Shown: piece after piece, positions 9,091-18,296 of the stretch
How the letters are laid out: each line of letters opens with the position of its first letter
How positions within the stretch are numbered: the stretch's first letter is position 1
Notes under the pieces: model-generated
What the model was told of the DNA's origin: nothing
What the model saw: the letters and a program-made list of their open reading frames with translations, nothing else
Databases searched by the model: none
Position numbers and translations under genes: made by a program
Source: Gemmatimonas sp.
GTDB lineage: Bacteria > Gemmatimonadota > Gemmatimonadetes > Gemmatimonadales > Gemmatimonadaceae
NCBI RefSeq assembly: GCF_027531815.1
Contig: NZ_JAPZSK010000010.1
Location: forward strand, 1 to 64,000
Direction of reading: 5' to 3'
DNA: 64,000 nt

Positions 9091-10746
9091 GTGTCCCCTC
9101 GCGATGAGCTGTCCGTGACCAGCAGCCCCGTGGCTTCCGAAACCGCCCCCGCGGCCGAAACCGCTGCCGTGCTCATTCGGCCTGTGCCGCTCGGAGGGAG
9201 TGCGCTGTCGCAAGCGCTGCAGCGCGCCGAAACGGGGCGCGAATGGCTGGCTGCACCCCCGGAGACCGCCGACGGTTGGCGTGCACGCGCGCAGGCCGTG
9301 CGCACCAGCCTGCAGGGGCGGGATTGGCTGGCACCGCTGGCTCCCGCCTTTGCCGCGACGGGGGCTGCCGGGGAGCGCCTCAGCCGCGCCGCCGCGTCGG
9401 GCGTCGTGATCACGACAGGGCAGCAGCCGGGACTCTTTGGCGGGCCCACGTACACGTGGACCAAGGCGCTCGGAGCGCTCGCACTCGCCGACGAGTTGGA
9501 GTCAGCCACGGGCATGCCCGTGGCACCGGTGTTCTGGGCTGCCAGCGATGACGCCGACTGGCTGGAAGCCGCCGTCACCCATTTTGCGACAGCCCGCGGC
9601 CTGCTGTCGGTGTCGCTTCCCGGACCAGCCACCGAGGGTGTGGCCATGGCCGATGTCCCGCTGGGCGATCTCCGCGAGGCCCGACAGGCGCTGTCTACGG
9701 CCGCAGGGTCGGCGGCGCACCAGTCGGTGCTTGCCGCACTCGATGCGGCCTACGTGCCGCACGCGACCATCGGCGCGGCGTACGTCCAGTTGCTGCGCGC
9801 GCTCCTTGAGCCGCTTGGCATTGCCGTGCTGGATGCGGCCCACCCCGCGCTCCGTGTGGCGGCCGACCCCTTCCTGCGTCTGGCACTGAAGCAGGCGGCG
9901 CCCGTGCAGGAGGCGCTGCAGCGGCGCACTCACGAGATCGAATCGCACGGCTATCGCGCGCAGGTCGATGTGGTGGACGGCCTGTCACTGGTGTTTCGCT
10001 TGCGCCTCGAAGATCATGGCGGCCAGATGCGCCCGGTGCGCGAACGCGTGCCGCTGGCGCACGCTGCTGCCGTGGCGCGCGAGGCCGAACCGGGGACGCT
10101 GGGGGCCAATGTCCTGCTGCGTCCGGTATTGGAGCGCGCACTGCTTCCCACGCTCACCTATATGGCGGGGCCTGGGGAATACGCGTATTTCGCGCAGGTG
10201 GCGCCGGTCGCGGCTGCGCTGCAGGCAGAGGTTCCGGTGGTGACACCACGGTTCGCCTGCGAGCTTGTCGAACGCGAACGGTTGGCGCGTCAGGAGGCGC
10301 TGGGTATCGACGATGCCATGCTGCGCGATCCGCATGCGGCAGAAACGCATCGCGCGCGCGCGCAGCTGCCCGAGGCGCTGGCCGACTCCATGGAGCGGTT
10401 GCGACTGGCGCTGGAAACGCAGGTGCGTGGCCTGCAGGAGACGCTGGCCGGGCAGGGCGGGCCCGTGGCTGACGAGGTGGTGCAAGGACTGGCGCGCGAC
10501 GTGACGCACCGGATCGACCGTTTCGAGCGTCGCGTTCTTGCCGGCATGAAACGCGTGGAGCAGGACGCGCAATTGGAGGTCGCGGCTCTTCGCGCCGCCT
10601 TGCGACCGCAGGGTCGGTCCCCCGAACGGGTGCTCAACCTGATGCCGATGCTTGCCCGGTACGGTCCGGCGCTCCTGGCTGACATTGCCGACGCGGCGCG
10701 CCCGTACGCGCGCTCGCTCGTCACGGGCGCCCCCGCGTCGTCGTGA
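9091..10746 (+). CDS. bshC: Bacillithiol biosynthesis cysteine-adding enzyme BshC
   Basis: BshC adds cysteine to GlcN-malate in the last step of bacillithiol synthesis, so the cell probably uses bacillithiol as its low-molecular-weight thiol. The family hallmark TTGQQPGLFGGP is at about residues 108-119, followed by PVFWAASDDADW. A C-terminal coiled-coil region (about 425-500) and a full length of 551 residues agree with BshC. The start may be GTG at 9091 or GTG at 9115; the first residues are not conserved. bshA and bshB are not in this window. Confidence 0.9.
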   Translation: MSPRDELSVTSSPVASETAPAAETAAVLIRPVPLGGSALSQALQRAETGREWLAAPPETADGWRARAQAVRTSLQGRDWLAPLAPAFAATGAAGERLSRAAASGVVITTGQQPGLFGGPTYTWTKALGALALADELESATGMPVAPVFWAASDDADWLEAAVTHFATARGLLSVSLPGPATEGVAMADVPLGDLREARQALSTAAGSAAHQSVLAALDAAYVPHATIGAAYVQLLRALLEPLGIAVLDAAHPALRVAADPFLRLALKQAAPVQEALQRRTHEIESHGYRAQVDVVDGLSLVFRLRLEDHGGQMRPVRERVPLAHAAAVAREAEPGTLGANVLLRPVLERALLPTLTYMAGPGEYAYFAQVAPVAAALQAEVPVVTPRFACELVERERLARQEALGIDDAMLRDPHAAETHRARAQLPEALADSMERLRLALETQVRGLQETLAGQGGPVADEVVQGLARDVTHRIDRFERRVLAGMKRVEQDAQLEVAALRAALRPQGRSPERVLNLMPMLARYGPALLADIADAARPYARSLVTGAPASS

Positions 10747-10756
10747 GCACGCGGGC

Positions 10757-12346
10757 ATGAGCGAGGGCACGGGCGGACGCGCAGCGTTCGTCGTCGGGGC
10801 CGGCATCCTCATCAGCCGCGTCGTCGGTCTCCTGCGCAATACGGCGTTTGCCTATTTCTTCGGAGCGGGCGCCGCGTCCGACGCCTACAACGCCGCGTTC
10901 CGCATACCGAATGCGGTGCGCAATCTGCTGGGCGAAGGGACCCTGTCGGCGGCCTTCGTCCCTGTCTACAGCAGGCTGCTCGGCTCCGGTGATGAGGCGG
11001 CTGCTCGCGCACTGGCCAACGCCGTGCTCGGTCTGCTCTTCGTTGCCGTCAGTGCCCTCACCCTCATCGGTGTGGCCGCCGCACCATGGCTTACCGCCGC
11101 GCTGGCAGCGGGTTTCGACGAGCCTACGCGGCAACTCGCCACGCAGCTGACCCGTGTGTTGTTCCCAATGACCGGAGTCATGGTGCTCAGCGGGTGGTGC
11201 CTCGGCATCCAGAATTCGCATCGGCGGTTCTTCTGGAGCTACGCGAGTGCCGCCATGTGGTCCGTGGCACAGATCGCGCTGCTGCTCGTGGGAGGGCCGC
11301 GTGCGGCCGATGCGGCCCAACTGGCGGTGTGGCTGGCGTGGGCAACGCTCGCTGGTGCGCTGCTGCAGGTGGCGGTGCAAATGCCGGAGGTCCTGCGTCT
11401 GATGGGAGCCGTGCGGCCGTCGCTCGATGCGACCAACGCGAGCGTCCGTCAGGTGCTGCGCAATCTGGTGCCCGTGATAACGGCGCTGGGAGTCGTGCAG
11501 ATCTCGGGGTTCGTCGATCTGCAGATCGCCTCCTTCCTGCCAACCGGCGCCACGACCACCATCACCTACGCCAACACGCTCGCCCTGCTGCCTGTCTCCC
11601 TCTTCGGCGTGTCCGTGGCCGCTGCCTCCCTACCGGAGTTCTCCCGTGACACCGCGAGCGCGGCGCAGGAGGCACTCCGCGAACGACTCCGGGGCGGGTG
11701 GCAGCGCATCCTCTTCTACGTGGTCCCCAGCGCCGCGCTGTTCCTTGCCCTGGGTGACTATTGCGTGGGGGTGCTGTACCGCGCCGGGCGCTTTGGTGCG
11801 GCCGAGCAACAGGCGGTGTATGCCGTCCTCGCTGGCTACGCGCTGGGGCTGGTGAGCTTTGGCTCCGTCAAGCTGTTCGGCTCGGCGTACTATGCGCTGC
11901 AGGACTATCGGACACCGTTACGGGCGTCGGTGATCAGCATCGTGGTGTCGGCGATTGCCGCCATCAGCATGACGCTTCCGCTGCGCAGTTCGTCGCTCGC
12001 CGCGGCCGGCATTGCCGTGGGATCGGCGCTCGGATCGTACGTGAACCTCGGGCTGCTGGCGCGCGGGTTGCGGCGCCGCCTGGGCCCGCTGTACACCCCG
12101 GCCATGTGGAAGGGTACCCGGCGCATCATGCTGGCTTCCCTCGTGGCAGTCGTGGCCGGTAGTGGGGCACGGCTGCTGCATCAGCACTTCGCGCCCGAGT
12201 GGCATGTGCGCGTGGCCGCGTTCCCGGTACTCGGTGTATTCGGCGCGTCCTATCTCCTCGCCGCATGGTGGATGGGATCGGCCGAAGCCGCGCGATGGTT
12301 GCGTCGTCGCCCGCGGCACGCGGACTCACCCTCGGCGGGAGCATGA
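10757..12346 (+). CDS. murJ: Lipid II flippase MurJ
   Basis: MOP-superfamily integral membrane protein that moves lipid II across the cytoplasmic membrane for peptidoglycan synthesis. The ATG at 10757 (10 nt after the bshC stop) gives 529 residues with about 13-14 hydrophobic helices. Family segments near the N-terminus include SRVVGLLRNT, GAASDAYNAAFRIPN and LLGEGTLSAAFVPVY. The tail is short and basic. The stop overlaps the uvrC start by 4 nt (ATGA). Confidence 0.93.
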   Translation: MSEGTGGRAAFVVGAGILISRVVGLLRNTAFAYFFGAGAASDAYNAAFRIPNAVRNLLGEGTLSAAFVPVYSRLLGSGDEAAARALANAVLGLLFVAVSALTLIGVAAAPWLTAALAAGFDEPTRQLATQLTRVLFPMTGVMVLSGWCLGIQNSHRRFFWSYASAAMWSVAQIALLLVGGPRAADAAQLAVWLAWATLAGALLQVAVQMPEVLRLMGAVRPSLDATNASVRQVLRNLVPVITALGVVQISGFVDLQIASFLPTGATTTITYANTLALLPVSLFGVSVAAASLPEFSRDTASAAQEALRERLRGGWQRILFYVVPSAALFLALGDYCVGVLYRAGRFGAAEQQAVYAVLAGYALGLVSFGSVKLFGSAYYALQDYRTPLRASVISIVVSAIAAISMTLPLRSSSLAAAGIAVGSALGSYVNLGLLARGLRRRLGPLYTPAMWKGTRRIMLASLVAVVAGSGARLLHQHFAPEWHVRVAAFPVLGVFGASYLLAAWWMGSAEAARWLRRRPRHADSPSAGA

Positions 12347-14370
12347 GCGCGTCTGCCATGCACGACGACGATCGAAGCGGATCGTCGCTGGAGCAGCTGC
12401 CTGTTCCCGACGACGACTGGACCAGGGCGGCACTGGCCCGTGGCATGCCGCTGGCGGTCGCGCGTCGGTTGCCGCACCTGCCGGAATCACCGGGCGTGTA
12501 TCTCTGGAAGGACGAACAGGGTGGCGTGCTGTATGTGGGCAAGGCCAAGCGGCTTCGGTCCCGGGTGCGCAGCTACTGGGCGCAGGAGCACGAGGCGAGC
12601 CCCAAGACCCGCGGGCTGCTGCGCAAGGTACGCGACCTGGACACGATCGTGGTGCCGAGCGAGGCGCACTCGCTCATCCTCGAAGCCACGCTGATCAAGG
12701 AGTATCGTCCGCGGTTCAACATCGCCCTGCGCGACGACAAGTCGTATCCGTACATCAAGGTCACGGTACAGGAGCCGTTTCCTCGGGTCATCGTCACCCG
12801 GCGGTTGCAGGACGACGGGGCGCGCTACTTCGGACCGTACACCGACGTTGGATCGATGCGCCGGGCGTTGAACGTCGTGAAGCGCATCTTCACCGTGCGC
12901 TCATGTCACTACGCGCTGCCTGGCGAGGCGCCGGAGCGCCCCTGCCTCGACTACTTCATCAAGCGCTGCAAGGCGCCGTGCGTCGGCTATCAGGATACCG
13001 CCGAATACCGCGCGATGATCGACGAAGTCGTCTGGTTTCTCGAGGGGCGTACCAGCGACGTGGTGCGGCACGTGCGCGAACGCATGCTCGAGGCCTCGGA
13101 ACGACTCGACTTCGAGCGTGCCGGCGAGTTGCGCGATGCGCTGCGACATCTCGAGAAGATGGAGGAGCCCACGGTCGTGCTCGAGGTGGAGGGCGGCGAT
13201 CGGGATGTGGTGGGCTATGCGCGCGATGGCGAGGACGCCTGTGTGGTGATCATGCGCATACGCGGTGGCAAGCTGCTGGCGCGTGACCACCGCCTGCTCG
13301 AGCAGGCCGAAGGCGAAGAGGACGGCGCCGTACTGGGTGCCTCGCTCGCCCAGTGGTACCGTACGGCCGATGCCCGTGCCGCCGACCTCCTCGTCCCATT
13401 CGATTTTGACGATCGGGAGACGCTCGAGGCCTCGCTGGGCGGCACGCGCATCCGCATTCCGCAGCGCGGTCCCCGGCGGGCTCTCGTCGACCTTGCCGAC
13501 AAGAACGCCCAGCACCTGCTCGAGGAGTTCAAGCTGGCCGCACTCGAAGCCGAGGAGCGCGCCGCCGACCCGGTCTACGAACTGCAGCGGGAGCTCGGGC
13601 TGGCGCGGTTGCCGCGCTCGCTCGTCTGTTTCGATATCTCGCATGCCCAGGGGACCGACGTGGTGGCCAGTGCGGTCTGGTTCGAGAATGCCCGCGCAAA
13701 GCGCAGCGAGTACCGCAAATTCAAGATTCAGGGATTCGAAGGCAACGACGACTTCCGCTCGATGCACGAAGTGGTGACGCGGTTCTTCCGTCGACGCATC
13801 GACGAAGAGAAACCGTTGCCCGACCTCGTGGTGATCGATGGCGGCAAGGGGCAGCTGGGCGCCGCCAGGGAGGCGCTGGAGGCGCTTGGGGTGCAGCAGC
13901 CGGGGCTCATCAGCCTGGCCAAGAAGGACGAGGAAATCTTCCTGCCTGGCCGCAGTGATTCGGTGCGCCTGCCGCGTCGCTCGCCGGCGCTGCGCATGCT
14001 GCAGCAGGCTCGCGACGAGGCGCACCGATTCGCGGTGACCTTCCAGCGGCAGAAGCGGGCTGCGCGTACGATCACATCGGAGCTGCTCAGGATTCCCGGT
14101 ATCGGACCAAACAAGCGGCGCGCCCTGCTTCACGTCTTCGGCAGCGTGCAGGGCGTGAAGGACGCGGCGGTGGAGGACATCGCCCGGGTCCCCGGGTTCG
14201 GAGTCGCATCGGCGCGCAAGGTGTTGCAGGCGTTGGGCGTGCCGCTTCCAATCGAGCTGTCCTCCAACGCCACCGCCAACGATTCTGCATTGTCGGAGTC
14301 GGCCCCTCCCGCGGGCGATCCGGGCGATGCGTCACCCGACGTCTACTCCCCTCCACCCCCTCGTGCATGA
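12343..14370 (+). CDS. uvrC: Excinuclease ABC subunit UvrC
   Basis: Nuclease of nucleotide excision repair that makes both incisions around a UvrB-bound lesion. The 675-residue protein has, in order, an N-terminal GIY-YIG nuclease domain (PGVYLW..GVLYVGKA, from about residue 49), a UVR/UvrB-binding helix pair (about 230-270), the UvrC RNase-H-like endonuclease domain (FDISHAQGTDVV, from about 426) and C-terminal helix-hairpin-helix motifs (about 580-640). A Pro/Ser-rich tail follows. The ATG at 12343 overlaps the murJ stop; the frame is open further upstream but only as an overlap with murJ. Confidence 0.95.
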   Translation: MSASAMHDDDRSGSSLEQLPVPDDDWTRAALARGMPLAVARRLPHLPESPGVYLWKDEQGGVLYVGKAKRLRSRVRSYWAQEHEASPKTRGLLRKVRDLDTIVVPSEAHSLILEATLIKEYRPRFNIALRDDKSYPYIKVTVQEPFPRVIVTRRLQDDGARYFGPYTDVGSMRRALNVVKRIFTVRSCHYALPGEAPERPCLDYFIKRCKAPCVGYQDTAEYRAMIDEVVWFLEGRTSDVVRHVRERMLEASERLDFERAGELRDALRHLEKMEEPTVVLEVEGGDRDVVGYARDGEDACVVIMRIRGGKLLARDHRLLEQAEGEEDGAVLGASLAQWYRTADARAADLLVPFDFDDRETLEASLGGTRIRIPQRGPRRALVDLADKNAQHLLEEFKLAALEAEERAADPVYELQRELGLARLPRSLVCFDISHAQGTDVVASAVWFENARAKRSEYRKFKIQGFEGNDDFRSMHEVVTRFFRRRIDEEKPLPDLVVIDGGKGQLGAAREALEALGVQQPGLISLAKKDEEIFLPGRSDSVRLPRRSPALRMLQQARDEAHRFAVTFQRQKRAARTITSELLRIPGIGPNKRRALLHVFGSVQGVKDAAVEDIARVPGFGVASARKVLQALGVPLPIELSSNATANDSALSESAPPAGDPGDASPDVYSPPPPRA

Positions 14371-15512
14371 CCACCGCCTCCTGGACACTGCGCTGTTCGG
14401 CATGTGACACGCCCGCGCCGCTCGAGCGCGCCTCCCTGTGTGGCAGCTGCGGACAGCCGCTCTTCGCCCGGTACGCCCCAGTGGCCCGACACACGCCGCT
14501 GGCCGATCGCTGGGACATGTGGCGGTACGCCCCCTTCATGCCCCTGCTGGCAGGGGAATCGCCGGTCACACTCGGTGAGGGGCTGACGCCCCTGATCGAC
14601 GCGCCGGCACTCGCCCAGGCGGTGGGCGTGCGGAAACTGTGGATCAAGGACGAGGCGCAGAACCCTACCGGATCGTTCAAGGCGCGCGGTATGAGCGCCG
14701 CCGTTACCCGCGCCCGCGCGGCCGGGGTGCCGGGGCTGGTGGTGCCGACCGCCGGGAACGCTGGCGCCGCCCTCGCCGCGTACGCTGCCGCGGCCGAAAT
14801 GAAGGTGCGGGTGATTGCCCCACGCACCACGCCGCGCCCCATTCTCGATACCATCGACGCCATGGGCGCCGAGCTCGTTCGCATCGATGGGCATATCGGT
14901 GACGCCGGCAAGATGGCGCTGGCCTACGCCGCCGAGTCCGGCTACTTCGCCATCTCCACGCTGCGTGAGCCGTATCGGGTGGAAGGGATGAAGACGATGG
15001 GGTTCGAGCTGGCCGAACAGTTGGGCTGGCGTGTGCCCGACGTGGTGGTCTATCCCACCGGTGGCGGTGAGGGGACGGTAGGAATCTGGAAGGCGCTGCA
15101 GGAGCTGGCCGCCGGTGGCTGGATCGCCGCTGATCGCGTGCAGCCCCAGTACGTGGTGGCGCAGGCCGCAGGGTGTGCGCCCATTGCACGGGCGTTCGAC
15201 GCTGGTGCCGACAAGGCGGAACCGTGGGTAGACCCGGTCACCCACGCGAGCGGTTTGCGGGTGCCGTCGCCACTCGGCGATCGGCTGGTGCTGCGCATCA
15301 TGCGGGAAACCGGCGGGTTTGCCGCCACGGCCACCGAAGAGGCGATCCGCGAATGGACGCGGGTCCTGGCCACCGCCACGGGCATCGACGCGGCACCGGA
15401 GGACGGATGCGCCTTGTCGGTCCTGCGCGACGGTGTCAACGCCGGCCGCATTCAGCGCGATGCCGAGGTCGTGGTGTTCAATACGGGCAGCGGGGCCTCC
15501 TATCGGGCGTGA
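14367..15512 (+). CDS. thrC: Threonine synthase
   Basis: PLP enzyme converting O-phosphohomoserine to threonine. The 381-residue protein begins with a small Cys-rich, zinc-ribbon-like segment (CSACD..CGSCG, about residues 10-30), as in the archaeal/plant-type short class. The PLP lysine is in GSFKARG (about residue 104) and the phosphate-binding loop is PTGGGEG (about 230). The ATG overlaps the uvrC stop by 4 nt (ATGA). The gene appears to end this transcription block, because a good promoter follows. Confidence 0.88.
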   Translation: MTTASWTLRCSACDTPAPLERASLCGSCGQPLFARYAPVARHTPLADRWDMWRYAPFMPLLAGESPVTLGEGLTPLIDAPALAQAVGVRKLWIKDEAQNPTGSFKARGMSAAVTRARAAGVPGLVVPTAGNAGAALAAYAAAAEMKVRVIAPRTTPRPILDTIDAMGAELVRIDGHIGDAGKMALAYAAESGYFAISTLREPYRVEGMKTMGFELAEQLGWRVPDVVVYPTGGGEGTVGIWKALQELAAGGWIAADRVQPQYVVAQAAGCAPIARAFDAGADKAEPWVDPVTHASGLRVPSPLGDRLVLRIMRETGGFAATATEEAIREWTRVLATATGIDAAPEDGCALSVLRDGVNAGRIQRDAEVVVFNTGSGASYRA

Positions 15513-15563
15513 ACCGCACGCCGTGTCGGCCGGTGCTCAAGCGACCGAAGTCCATGGAATTGA

Positions 15564-15592
15564 TTGACTTCGGGCCTCACGCCTCGTATTAT
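15564..15592 (+). promoter_or_regulatory. Sigma70-type promoter for the DUF512-der block
   Basis: A -35 box TTGACT (15564..15569) and a -10 box TATTAT (15587..15592) are separated by exactly 17 bp. This AT-rich stretch stands out in a high-GC intergenic region and predicts transcription starting near 15599/15600, at the base of the stem-loop that follows. It is the best housekeeping promoter I can see in the window. Confidence 0.7.
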
Positions 15593-15599
15593 TTCTCAA

Positions 15600-15629
15600 G
15601 TCGGCGGCAACCCTTCCGTTGCCGCCGAC
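15600..15629 (+). other. Perfect 12-bp stem-loop at the predicted 5' end of the DUF512 mRNA
   Basis: GTCGGCGGCAAC (15600..15611) and its exact complement GTTGCCGCCGAC (15618..15629) enclose the 6-nt loop CCTTCC. No U-run follows, so it is unlikely to be an intrinsic terminator for thrC. It begins at the predicted transcription start, as mRNA-stabilising 5' hairpins do. A smaller stem (15663..15667 with 15675..15679) lies just before the ATG at 15682, while the only SD-like G-rich run (15639..15647) is upstream of that stem. Confidence 0.6.
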
Positions 15630-15681
15630 CTGATTTCTGGGGGAGGGCCATCGGGCTGCTTCCCCGGTTTCGTCCCGGGCT

Positions 15682-16989
15682 ATGGTTCGCGTTACGCACG
15701 TCGAGCCGGGGAGTATTGCCGATCAGGTCGGCATCGTTCCCGGCACTGAACTCCTTGCCATCAACGAACGGCCGCTGGAGGACTTCCTCGATTGGGAGTT
15801 CCTGACGGCCGACGAGGCGTTCGTGGTGTCGGCTCGTCTCCCGGATGGTGCCCCGGTCGAGTACGAGATCGAGCGGGAAGATGGCGACTCGATGGGGGTG
15901 GAGCTGGCGCCGCCCACCGTGCGTCGCTGCGCGAACCGGTGCGAGTTCTGTTTCATCGAAGGGCTCCCGAAGGGGCTCCGCAAGGGGCTCTACATTCGCG
16001 ACGACGATTATCGGCTGTCCTTCGCATACGGCAACTTCGCGACGCTCTCCAACGTGAAGGAGCGCGACATCGCGCGCATTCTGGAGTACCGCCTCTCGCC
16101 CTTGTACGTGTCGGTGCATGCGACGCCCTGGGAGGCACGCAAGGTGCTGCTCAACAACCCGCGCGTGCCCAACATTCTCGAGCAGCTGACGCGTCTGGCG
16201 GAGGGAGGTATTCAGTTCCATTGCCAGATGGTCATCGTGCCGGGGCTCAATGACGGCGACGTGCTCGAGCAGTCGCTGGCCGACCTCTGGGCGCTCGAGG
16301 AGGCCGTGCTCTCCGTGGCGCTGGTGCCGGTGGGGGTCACCCAGTTCTCGCATCTGTACACCGGCAAGTCCATGGACGCGCGACAGGCCGTCGTGCTGCT
16401 CGACGCGGTGCATCGGTGGGAAGAACGGGCGTTGTCGGAGCGCGACGATCGCTGGGTGTTCGGCTCGGACGAGCTGTACCTGCTGGCGGGGGTCGATCTG
16501 CCGGGGGTCGAGCATTACGGCGAGTTCTCACAGATCGAGAACGGCGTGGGGGCCGTGACGTCGCTGCGCGCGCGCGTGCGCGACGGTCTGTCGCAGCTGC
16601 CCCGTCTCGACGGCAAGCGCATCGGCGTGGTGACCGGCACCTCCATGGCACCGCTCATGCCGGAACTGCTCGAGCAGCTTGCCGACGTGACCGGGGCGGC
16701 CTTCGTCCTCATTCCCACCGAGAATTCGCTGTTCGGGCCCACCACCACCACGGCGGGGCTCCTCGTGGGGGCCGATATCCGCCGGGCGCTCGCCGACCGG
16801 ACCGATCTCGACCTGGCGCTCATTCCCGCCGAATGCATCAACGACAACGGCCTGTTCCTCGACGAGGAGCAGTTCATTGCCGTGCGCGAGTCGTTGCCCA
16901 TGCCGGTGTTTCCCTCGTACGACTTCATTGACGCGCTCGTGCCCGAAGGGGATGCGGCGGTCGTTCCCGCTGCCCGATCTCACGCATGA
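15682..16989 (+). CDS. PDZ-DUF512 putative radical SAM / Fe-S oxidoreductase
   Basis: A 435-residue protein of the DUF512 family (TIGR03279-type), function unknown. Residues about 2-70 form a PDZ-like domain (VEPGSIADQVGIVPG). A CX3CX2C cluster follows (C83, C87, C90, in CANRCEFCF), the spacing that binds a radical-SAM [4Fe-4S] cluster. The DUF512 C-terminal region covers about 220-420. The ATG begins exactly at the conserved PDZ start. The gene is coupled to der by a 4-nt overlap (ATGA), so a link to ribosome biogenesis or envelope synthesis is possible but unproven. Confidence 0.8.
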   Translation: MVRVTHVEPGSIADQVGIVPGTELLAINERPLEDFLDWEFLTADEAFVVSARLPDGAPVEYEIEREDGDSMGVELAPPTVRRCANRCEFCFIEGLPKGLRKGLYIRDDDYRLSFAYGNFATLSNVKERDIARILEYRLSPLYVSVHATPWEARKVLLNNPRVPNILEQLTRLAEGGIQFHCQMVIVPGLNDGDVLEQSLADLWALEEAVLSVALVPVGVTQFSHLYTGKSMDARQAVVLLDAVHRWEERALSERDDRWVFGSDELYLLAGVDLPGVEHYGEFSQIENGVGAVTSLRARVRDGLSQLPRLDGKRIGVVTGTSMAPLMPELLEQLADVTGAAFVLIPTENSLFGPTTTTAGLLVGADIRRALADRTDLDLALIPAECINDNGLFLDEEQFIAVRESLPMPVFPSYDFIDALVPEGDAAVVPAARSHA

Positions 16990-18296
16990 GTCTCCCTGTC
17001 GTTGCCATTGTCGGTCGCCCCAACGTGGGCAAGTCGCATCTCTTCAACCGCATCATCGGTGAGGCCACCGCCATCGTCAGTGACGAGGCGGGCACCACGC
17101 GCGATCGGCACTTCGGCGAGGCCGAATGGGCGGGGCACCACTTCTGGCTCGTCGATACCGGCGGGCTCGTCGAGGATTCCGATCTGCCCATGGATCTCGC
17201 CATTCGTCACCAGGTCATGGAGGCGATTGAAGAGGCGGACCTCATGCTCTTCGTGTGCGACGCCAAGGTGGGGGTGCACCCCAGTGATGCCCGCATCATG
17301 GACCTGCTGCGGAATGCGCAGAAGCCGTGGCTGCTGGTGGCCAACAAGGTCGACAACCCCGAGAGCACCGACTTCTACGAGTTCTATCGACTCGGGGTGC
17401 CCGATGTGTACCCGGTCTCCGCATCGAACGGCAAGGGCTCGGGCGATCTGCTCGATGCCGTGGTCAATGCCATTCCCGAAACCAGCGAAGAACGCCCCGA
17501 GGCCATTCGTGTGGCGGTCATCGGACGGCCGAATGTGGGGAAGTCGAGCTTCGTGAACCGCCTCCTTGGTGAAGAACGGCTGGTGGTGAGCGATGAGTCC
17601 GGGACGACCCGCGATGCCATCGATGCTCCCATGCGCTACAAGGAGACCGATCTCATCTTCGTGGACACGGCCGGTCTGCGTCGTCAGGCGCGAATCGACG
17701 ATGGCGTGGAGTTCTATTCGTCGTTGCGTACGCGCCGCGCCATCGACTCGGCCGATGTGTGCGTGCTCATGATCGACAGCACCGAGGGATTGCAGAACCA
17801 GGATCTCAAGATCGCCACCATGGCGTGGGAGGCGGGACGTGGCCTCATCCTGGTGCTCAACAAGTGGGACCTCTACGAGGACAAGACCGACAAGAGCGCC
17901 GACAAGTTCCGCAAGGAGTGCATCGAGAAGGCGCCCTATCTGGGCTTCGTGCCGTTTCTCTTTACGAGTGCCCTCACCGGCCAACGCGTCACCAAGGCGC
18001 TCGATCTGGTGCTCGAGGTGCAGACGCAGCGCACGCGCCGCATCAGCACCTCGCAGGTCAACGATGCGCTCGGTGAGATGATTGCACGGCGCCAGCCGCC
18101 GCAGGCGGCGGGCCGTGAAGTCAAGCTGAACTACGCAACGCAGGTGGAAGTCGAACCGCCCACCATCGCGGTGTTCGGCAATCATCCCGAACTCATCCCC
18201 GAACATTACATCCGGTTTCTGCACAACGGCTTCCGTGAGAAGTGGGGATTCACGGGCTCACCGCTGCGCATCATCATGCGGAGAAAGAACAGTTGA
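16986..18296 (+). CDS. der: Ribosome-assembly GTPase Der (EngA)
   Basis: Essential GTPase of 50S subunit maturation with two tandem G domains and a C-terminal KH-like domain. The 436-residue protein has G1 P-loops at about residues 10-17 (GRPNVGKS) and about 180-187 (GRPNVGKS), G3 motifs DTGG and DTAG, and G4 motifs NKVD and NKWD. In the first domain the residue after GKS is His, where most family members have Thr; the lysine and serine themselves are kept. It overlaps the DUF512 gene by 4 nt and plsY by a TTGA junction. Confidence 0.95.
   Translation: MSLPVVAIVGRPNVGKSHLFNRIIGEATAIVSDEAGTTRDRHFGEAEWAGHHFWLVDTGGLVEDSDLPMDLAIRHQVMEAIEEADLMLFVCDAKVGVHPSDARIMDLLRNAQKPWLLVANKVDNPESTDFYEFYRLGVPDVYPVSASNGKGSGDLLDAVVNAIPETSEERPEAIRVAVIGRPNVGKSSFVNRLLGEERLVVSDESGTTRDAIDAPMRYKETDLIFVDTAGLRRQARIDDGVEFYSSLRTRRAIDSADVCVLMIDSTEGLQNQDLKIATMAWEAGRGLILVLNKWDLYEDKTDKSADKFRKECIEKAPYLGFVPFLFTSALTGQRVTKALDLVLEVQTQRTRRISTSQVNDALGEMIARRQPPQAAGREVKLNYATQVEVEPPTIAVFGNHPELIPEHYIRFLHNGFREKWGFTGSPLRIIMRRKNS

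Noticed and set aside
12162-13286. Open frame of 374 codons on the + strand overlapping murJ and uvrC in another frame
   Set aside because: Very Arg/Gly-rich translation; both underlying genes have full sets of family motifs in their own frames.
15600-15629. Intrinsic terminator of thrC
   Set aside because: The stem is strong but not followed by a T-run, and it lies downstream of a promoter whose start coincides with the stem base.
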